Source: Lasiodiplodia sp. COLG20 (Eukaryota > Ascomycota > Dothideomycetes > Botryosphaeriales > Botryosphaeriaceae). From it: a stretch of 64,000 bases of DNA. Location: the NCBI GenBank assembly GCA_009801085.1, contig VNWV01000010.1:992001-1056000 (forward strand). Reading direction: 5' to 3'. The position numbers and the translations under genes are program-made. The first letter of the stretch is position 1. Each line of letters starts with the position of its first letter. Shown in pieces: positions 58,371 through 64,000 of this stretch. The notes under the pieces were generated by a model. It worked only from the letters and a program-made list of their open reading frames with translations, was not told the DNA's origin and ran no database searches.

Positions 58371-60497
58371 TCACATGGCCTGTCCGGGGACGGGCTTGCG
58401 CTGAGGCACATCGCCGTTGGCAGAAGCATCGGTAGCCGGGGCGGCGATAGGGGCAGCGGCAGGGGCCGCGGCAGGGAACAGAGCCGGGGCGGGAGCCGGG
58501 GCGAGAGGGCTCGGGCCGGGGGAGTTGCCGCGACCGGCGGCACCGGTAGAGCTAGAACGGGGGCGCTGGGCTTCCTGGGCGAACTGGGGACGAGGTGCGG
58601 CGAAGGAAGCGTTGCTCTGGGACCTCTGACGAGCACCGGCGGGGTTCATGGGCGACATGGCACGAGGGCCACCGGCGGGCGACATGGGACGGGGCTGACC
58701 GGCGAAAGACGCGTTGCTTCCAGTGCGCGGGCGACCCTGGGGAGCAGGAAGAGGACCCTTCGGAGGAGGACCCTGGGGCGGAGGGCCCTGGGGACCGGGG
58801 GAGTTGCGACCGGTGGCAGGAGACAGAGGACGAGGCTGAGCGAGGACGGGGACGCCGCTAGTGCTGGCGTTCGAAGCAGCGCGAGAACGAGGAGGGCCTT
58901 GAGGAGGGGGGTTGCCGCTAGGCGGACCGGGCCGAGGCTTGAGCGACTGCTTGGACAAGCAGGAGCGCGGCACGACACCTTGCGCAGAACCATCCATCTT
59001 CTGGCAGAGAGCCTGTAAAAGTTTGGGAATCAATATGTGTAGCAACTTGCTCTAGTCGGGGAAACTCACCCATCCATCATCGTACTCGTGCATGATCCTG
59101 ACCAATTGACCGTTCTTGATACCAAGCTCGTCAGCCATGGAAGGGTTGAAGTCCATGTGGCAACGGTGAACAGGGTAGGGCTTTCCATTGGCGCCGCCGG
59201 GAGCCGCCGGGAGGGCACCGGTCGGGGCAGGACCGGGGGACATAGGAACATCCTTGTCGGCGAAGGGGTTGGGGCTTTGAACACCACCGACCGCGGTGGA
59301 ACCAGTCATGTTAGAGGCAATGCTGATGTGCTTCGGAACGCCGCCGGGAGCAGGGGCAGAGGTAGGAGCAGAGGTGGGAGCCGAGGTGGGAGCCGAAGTA
59401 GGGGCAGACGTAGGCGCGAGCTTGACCGGGAAGGGATATTCGATGGCCGGTGTCATCGGAGTCGTAGGGGTACCGAGTTCGACGGCGTCGCGAGCGGTGG
59501 CAGTGTCGATGGACTCGGCGTGGTTTCCGAAGGGGTTGGCGGGGTCGTTGGCGGCGTTGTTGGCACCACGCTTCTCCCAAGGGCTCACGCCGGCAGGCGT
59601 GTCTAGGATATCACCCTCACCCTTGGCGGCCATGGGGTTGAACTGGGTCATCGGGCGCAGGCTGAGACGGGGAGCGTTGCCCATGGTCTTGACAGTTCTG
59701 ACGCTGGGCGCACGGGACGCAGAAGTACCGGGTCTTTGAGAGCTCACACTGTTCCTGCTCTCCTTCTTCATGGCGGCTACGGGGGCTGCGACGGGAGGAT
59801 CGCTGAATGGATTGCTGGCCTGGGGAGGAACGCTCTTCTCGTTGAACTTTTCGTTGTTGTTCGAAGCAGCAGCCTGCTCCGCCGCGAGCTTCTTCTGATC
59901 CTGCTTCTTCTTCTTCAAGAAGAATAACAGGAAGGCAAGGAGCGCGATGAAGCAGATGATGGCGAACGCCATGCCGGCCTTGGCACCGCCCGACACTCCG
60001 CTGTCGGAAGAAGAGCTGGACGCAGAGCTAGAGGAGCTGGCAGCGGCAGCAGCGATAGACGAGACGGAAGCGGTGGCTTGCGAGAGCTTCATCGACGCCG
60101 AGCTGGACATGTCGGCAGTGGAAGTGACTGAGGCAGAGCTAGACGAATCCTCAGCGGTCTTAGAGGCCGACGCCTTGACCGTCTGCGTAGCCAGCGTAGT
60201 GCCAGTGCTCTTAGCGGTCGCTTTGGTGCTGGTTGCGTCATCGTCGTCGCTGTTTGCCTTGGTGGCTTCGGCGGTGTTTGCCGCAGCGTTAACGGCCTCG
60301 GTCTCGGTCGGCATGTCGGTGACATAAATGGCGGGGCCGTCAAAAGTCTTGGGCGCGGTGTAGTAGACGATGGAGACGACCGTCTTGACGTCGGGTGCGG
60401 CGTCGGGGTCCGGCATGGCGGCGCGCTCGTTCAATTGCTGGTGGGAGTGCTCCGGACGGAGGTGAGCGTGGCGCGGGTGGAGGTTGTGCGCCGGCAT
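58371..60497 (-). CDS. single-pass membrane protein with SH3 domain (Fus1-like architecture)
   Basis: Exons 60497-59070 and 59012-58371 (intron 59069-59013, phase 0) give 689 residues. The N-terminal part is Ser/Thr/Ala-rich, probably extracellular (SSSSSASSSSSDSGVSGG), without a classic signal peptide. One membrane helix follows (AGMAFAIICFIALLAFLLFFL) with a KKKK stop. The cytosolic part is disordered and contains NPF-like motifs (NPFSDPP, NPFGNH, NPFADKD). It then has an SH3 domain of about 60 residues: YPVHRCHMDFNPSMADELGI, IMHEYDDGWALCQ across the intron, and GVVPRSCL. The C-terminus is a long Pro/Gly/Ser tail. Yeast Fus1 has the same order of TM then SH3. A role in polarised growth or fusion is inference; the start ATG at 60497 precedes a conserved VSIVYYTAPKTFDGP stretch. 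Confidence 0.85.
59350..59418. repeat. in-frame 12-nt tandem repeat (TSAP units)
   Basis: Within the SH3 gene, five to six imperfect 12-nt units encode repeated Ala-Pro-Thr-Ser between the membrane helix and the SH3 domain. Length may vary between strains. Confidence 0.75.
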
Positions 60498-61738
60498 CCT
60501 TGCGACAATCGGTGTGGTGTTTAGATATTATTCAATCTGCGACGAGGAATGTCGATTCGCGGGAGCGGAAAACGACAGGGATTAATTTCTGCAGAGAGGC
60601 AGTGGCTGGGTCGGAATGAAGGGATGCGAGGTCGTCCAGAGTGTTGTCACTTTGCGGAATGCTGGGCTCGACGCAGCGCTTGGGCGCGAGTTTCGGCGCA
60701 GGGTGCGGTTGGAGGGAATGTGAGGGCCTGCCGACGATAAAAGAAGGACGTCGACTGCCGGGTCGCACGCAGAGGCGAAGAGAGCGGAAGCACCGTACGA
60801 TCGCGAGGCTTGGCGACGGTGGTGAAGAAGAAGGAAAGAAGGGCGCTCAGCGTGAGATGGGCGGCGCGAGTGGTCATGGGGGTCAGGGCGCGGCGGCGGT
60901 CGTGCTATGACCAGGCGGCGCCGGGGTTGGAAATGAGGTCGCCAGGGACCGGGCGCGTCTGATTGGCGCGCAGCCGCGCACCCCGGTCGCTAGCACACCG
61001 GCCGCTCGGGGAGGGGACGTCGTGGGCCTGCAAATCGCTGCCCGTCGCCATGGGCGCCGCCCTCCCGCGCCACGAGGGTGAAGATTGCTGTCCTGGATGT
61101 GTGCACATAAATAGCCGCCAGCATCGTATCCCGCCTGCCCGGCTCAATTGGCTGCCCAGCAGCCGCTACAGCGCCCGGCGAGCTGCGCCGATTTGCGCTC
61201 CAGGCCGGTGCAATCAAAAAAGATCGGCGTGGGCGCTGTGCTCAAGCCGCGGGAGCCGGCCAGCGGAGCTGTGGCCACGCGCAGGGTCGCGCTCGCAGAG
61301 CTCTCGACCACCGCTCAGCCTTGCCCGCACTTCCAGTCAACCCGAAACAACCTTGTTCAGGAGCATATGGCGAGTGGCTATAGCTCCCATGCGTTAAGCC
61401 TGCCCACCCCGTGGAATGGCCGCCACGACAACAGCAGATCCCAGGATGGAGAGAGAAGACGAGCACGTGAGCCTGGACTGAGAGCGCGTGCGCGTGCTTG
61501 GGGCGCTGCGCCTCGGCCAACATATTAAACTTCGAAACGACCCCGGCCAACCACCCGTCAGTACGCGTTGGCTCGGTACAAACGTAGTCATCGTCTCCGA
61601 TGCAAAGAAGAAAGATGTTCATTGCTCATAACCATTCCAGGATAGTGATACATGCGCCTATGTCTTCAACACCTGCCGACATTACCCCTTCTCGCCGTGC
61701 CGGCCCTGGTCTACGGGCCTTCCCGCCTCAGCGCGCCC
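60498..61738. other. intergenic region, promoter of the SH3 gene
   Basis: 1.24 kb between two minus-strand genes. No gene or motif recognised; overlapping GC-rich frames only. Confidence 0.45.
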
Positions 61739-62587
61739 TCATTGCGGGCTCGCGCGCCCTGGTCAATGTCAGCCACAGTGCTCCTTCATCACGCCAGCGG
61801 GCAAACTTACACTGCTGCACCTCCGACTCGTCGAGCTTCCGCAGCTTGTTGATCGCCGGAGTCTCGCCCGTGGCCACGCCCTTAGCGAACTCGACGATCT
61901 GGCCGACCGCCGTCTTGCTCGAGATGGCGTACTGCGCTGTCACCGTCTTGACCCGGATGACGCCGATGCGCGGGTCGTCCGGGCCGCCGTCGTGGGTGCC
62001 GTCTCCGAGGTCGCCCAACCACGCCTTCAGACCCGCCGAGTAGTACTTCTTGACTTCTGCGCGGTCCGTCTCGACGATCGCCTTGCCGCTGATCGATGCC
62101 CACTCGCCCGACGACGACAGGAATGCGATGTTGATGTCCGAATCATTCGCCAGGTCGTTCGTCTTGCCTGACTCCGTGTTTGTGTGGAACAGCAGGTCGA
62201 GACCGTTCGCCTCCTGTGATCCTGTCAGCGCTTGATTCACGGCGTAATTAAACCATCGTCCGGCCACAATGTGAAATATACATTCACGCCTGGAAGATGG
62301 CTCCCTGTATTGTTTTTCGTAAAGAAAGCTGCTGAGCCAAATCCAGGGCGCCCCTGTAGAAGCAAGGGGAAAGCGGGAATGAACCAACGTACCTTGCCCG
62401 CCAGAGCCATGCATCTGCTGGCTAGCAGTCCGTTCGACATGACCGTCGTCATCATGCAAAACTTTTGCTTGTCAGCAAAGTTGAGCAGATCCGTCACCTT
62501 GGTCTTGAGGTCAGGCTCCTGCAGATTCTTGGCGACATAGGGGTCGGCCGTCTTGCTGCCAGTGTCCGCGTTGCTGAAGGTCGACAT
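61739..62587 (-). CDS. bli-3: BLI-3-type FMN-binding protein (pyridoxamine oxidase-like fold)
   Basis: Exons 62587-62393, 62213-61811 and 61758-61739 give 205 residues. The split-barrel flavin-binding fold is shown by FCMMTTVMSNGLLASRCMAL, DLLFHTNTESGKTNDLANDS, NIAFLSSSGEWASISGKA and IGVIRVKTVTAQYAI. In Neurospora, bli-3 is a blue-light-induced gene; biochemical role is not well known. The final exon is 20 nt and encodes the tail WRASPQ, joined by an intron with a perfect branch site (GCTGAC before ATTGACCAG). Intron 1 is 179 nt and contains another possible acceptor (CTTCTACAG), so its structure is less certain. The frame is open 58 codons further upstream to an ATG at 62761, but AAAATG at 62587 is the better start. 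Confidence 0.88.
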
Positions 62588-63199
62588 TTTGGTCGAGTGG
62601 ATGCTCTGGACGTGTGCTGGAAAGTAAGGTGTTTGTGCAATCGAGGTTCGGAAAGCGTTGCTGCTGTGACGTGATGTGAGCGCTGCTGCTTCATAACTTG
62701 CCGGTTTTGGAAACAGCTTCGATCGCACCTGCCGCAGGACGACAATGTGGAGGCGATTCATCCTGCCACACCAAAAGTATTGAATGAAATCAACTTACAG
62801 TGAGAGCGAGGAATTTGTTCGCTGGTAGGTTGCTCTCCAAGAGCTGCGACGCCGGCCTTTGAATAGTTGTGGTGAATATACTGACGTCATTCACATGTAC
62901 ATACCAGACGACGCGGGGCGGCCCTTTCTTCTTTGGTTCATTGCGGCGCCGCAAGCCCCTCACTTGCGACATCGATCAATGAGATCGTGGCACTTGCGTA
63001 AGATCAGCTAGGCTCCCGATCGCCTACCCCAACTTGGAATGTGGTTTTACTGGTCTAGAAGCTACCCGCCATGTTTACTTGCAGCTCGGACGGCGACTCC
63101 ACATCATCACTCTCATGTCATCGATGACGGAACAAGTTGCTGTTTTCGTTTTGTCGAGCGCTATCCAGGGTATCTCTAACCTCCAATCCGAATCCAAAG
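62588..63199. other. intergenic region, promoter of bli-3
   Basis: 612 bp between two minus-strand genes. No gene seen. GATC and GATCGAT motifs occur but no convincing light-response cluster could be defined by eye. Confidence 0.4.
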
Positions 63200-64000
63200 T
63201 TATGCCCCCGCGGCACCGACTGGTCTCGCGCCGCTCAAGTTGATGACCCTCCCCGCACCGAATGCCCCGCCCGTCCGCGCCGTCGGGCTATCCGCCTTCC
63301 AACCGGGCACCTCGTCGCTAAACTTCGCTTTGATGACCTGCCACGGCTTGGGGAACCCTGCAGCCAGTGCGCCTTTTCGCTTCGCGCCGGTGATCGCGAA
63401 GCGCAACTGCCTATGCGAGATGAAGCCTCCCAACAGGCCTTGGTCGATCAGCGATGCTACGATGCTCTCAATTTCGTCCATGTCCGGCGCCAAAAATTCG
63501 GGCTCGACCTCGTCCGCGCCCTCGAAGTCGGCGTCCACGTACAGCTGGTTCTTCGACGGTTCCATCGTGAAAAACGCCCAGTTGGGATGCCTCTGCGCCG
63601 GGCCGCGGTAGGTCGCCGCCTCGGGAGACAGGGCCTTCTTCTCCAAAAACTGTGCCAGCACAACGAGGTCTTGCAGGCCGAGCGTTGGTGCTTTCCTCGA
63701 CGTCGGGTCTCCCTGGTCTCCGTTGATGAGGAACGTCCGGCGTATCAACGAGCGCCAGACCAAAACCTCGCAGCGATTACGCAGTTGGAATAGTATTCGG
63801 TGGAAAAGGAACCACTCCACATGATCGCCCTTGTCAACGTCCAGCAGCGTTCGAAACCTAGCGAGGTCTCCTTTCACGATCGCTCGACATATCGGGCCAA
63901 ATCGCTCCCTAAGCCCGACAGCTTCGGGCTGCTGGTACAGGTGTTGCGAAGGGAACCGCCCGAGGATTATGTTGGATGCGACCAGGTAAATGAGGATCAG
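63200..64000 (-). CDS. CSN12: CSN12-like PCI-domain protein, 3' part (5' end outside the window)
   Basis: The last 266 codons, running off the window end, with the stop TAA at 63202-63200. The visible part begins LILIYLVASNIILGRFPS and continues with GDLARFRTLLDV, LFQLRNRCEVLVWRSLIRRTFL and the winged-helix end of a PCI domain (DMDEIESIVASLIDQGLLGGFISHRQLRFAITGAKRKGALAAGFPKPW). PCI proteins scaffold the proteasome lid, the COP9 signalosome and mRNA-export complexes. The end GGFISHRQ..FAI..K.....FP matches Csn12, which in yeast works with Thp3 in transcription and splicing. Other PCI proteins such as Sac3 partners are less likely because of this tail. The first exons are missing, so length cannot be compared. 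Confidence 0.78.
   Translation of the reverse strand: MILIYLVASNIILGRFPSQHLYQQPEAVGLRERFGPICRAIVKGDLARFRTLLDVDKGDHVEWFLFHRILFQLRNRCEVLVWRSLIRRTFLINGDQGDPTSRKAPTLGLQDLVVLAQFLEKKALSPEAATYRGPAQRHPNWAFFTMEPSKNQLYVDADFEGADEVEPEFLAPDMDEIESIVASLIDQGLLGGFISHRQLRFAITGAKRKGALAAGFPKPWQVIKAKFSDEVPGWKADSPTARTGGAFGAGRVINLSGARPVGAAGA

Noticed and set aside
1..64000. CRISPR arrays, bacterial operons, or a secondary-metabolite or defence gene cluster
   Set aside because: No regularly spaced repeats, no polyketide or peptide synthetase genes and no grouped pathway genes; the MFS transporter and Zn2Cys6 regulator lie near each other but without biosynthetic enzymes.

Overview
The window is nuclear DNA from a filamentous ascomycete (Pezizomycotina). 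Genes are broken by many short introns (about 45-65 nt, GT..AG, often with a CTGAC/CTAAC branch site). Codon use is GC-rich. The proteins are typical of moulds: a BLI-3-type light-induced protein, a cytochrome b5-fused sphingolipid desaturase, a peroxisomal alcohol oxidase and GPI-type secreted proteins. Genus or class cannot be fixed from sequence reading alone.

Layout. 0-16 kb: cytosolic tyrosyl-tRNA synthetase (+), a PGM2-type phosphohexomutase (-) divergent from a delta-8 sphingolipid desaturase (+), a membrane-anchored DUF3445 protein (-), and ALG9 (-) sharing a 195 bp divergent promoter with NAF1 (+). 16-24 kb: a GPI-type cell-surface protein (+), a dead Ty3/gypsy integrase fragment, and a 1038-residue DDHD-domain phospholipase (-). 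24-33 kb: a 4.2 kb gene-poor stretch, then a seven-exon alcohol oxidase with a C-terminal SRL peroxisomal signal (+) and a secreted App1-type phosphatidate phosphatase (+). 33-45 kb: an SRPK-like kinase with a mitochondrial-looking N-terminus, mitochondrial succinyl-CoA:3-ketoacid CoA transferase, a Zn2Cys6 regulator and a DHA1-type MFS transporter, all on the minus strand. 46-52 kb: a GBP2-like three-RRM mRNA-binding protein containing an 8-nt microexon (+), convergent with a mitochondrial carrier (-). 52-64 kb: mostly gene-poor, holding a probable small Cys-rich protein (+), an intron-containing tRNA-Leu(AAG) (-), a single-pass SH3 protein (-), BLI-3 (-) and the 3' part of a CSN12-like PCI protein (-) cut by the window edge.

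The genes do not form an obvious pathway cluster: the set is mainly housekeeping (translation, glycosylation, snoRNP assembly, lipid and CoA metabolism, mRNA export). Several lipid enzymes (desaturase, DDHD lipase, App1 phosphatase, CoA transferase) lie in the same window, but nothing shows co-regulation. No convincing new multi-gene system was seen. The most unusual items are the 8-nt microexon and possible in-frame upstream exons of the GBP2-like gene, the heavily glycosylatable secreted App1 enzyme with an altered DxDxT motif, the kinase with an organelle-type leader, the small Cys-rich gene, two degenerate minisatellites, and AT-rich islands carrying transposon debris. Exon boundaries were set by hand from frame continuity and splice signals; no expression data or database searches were available.
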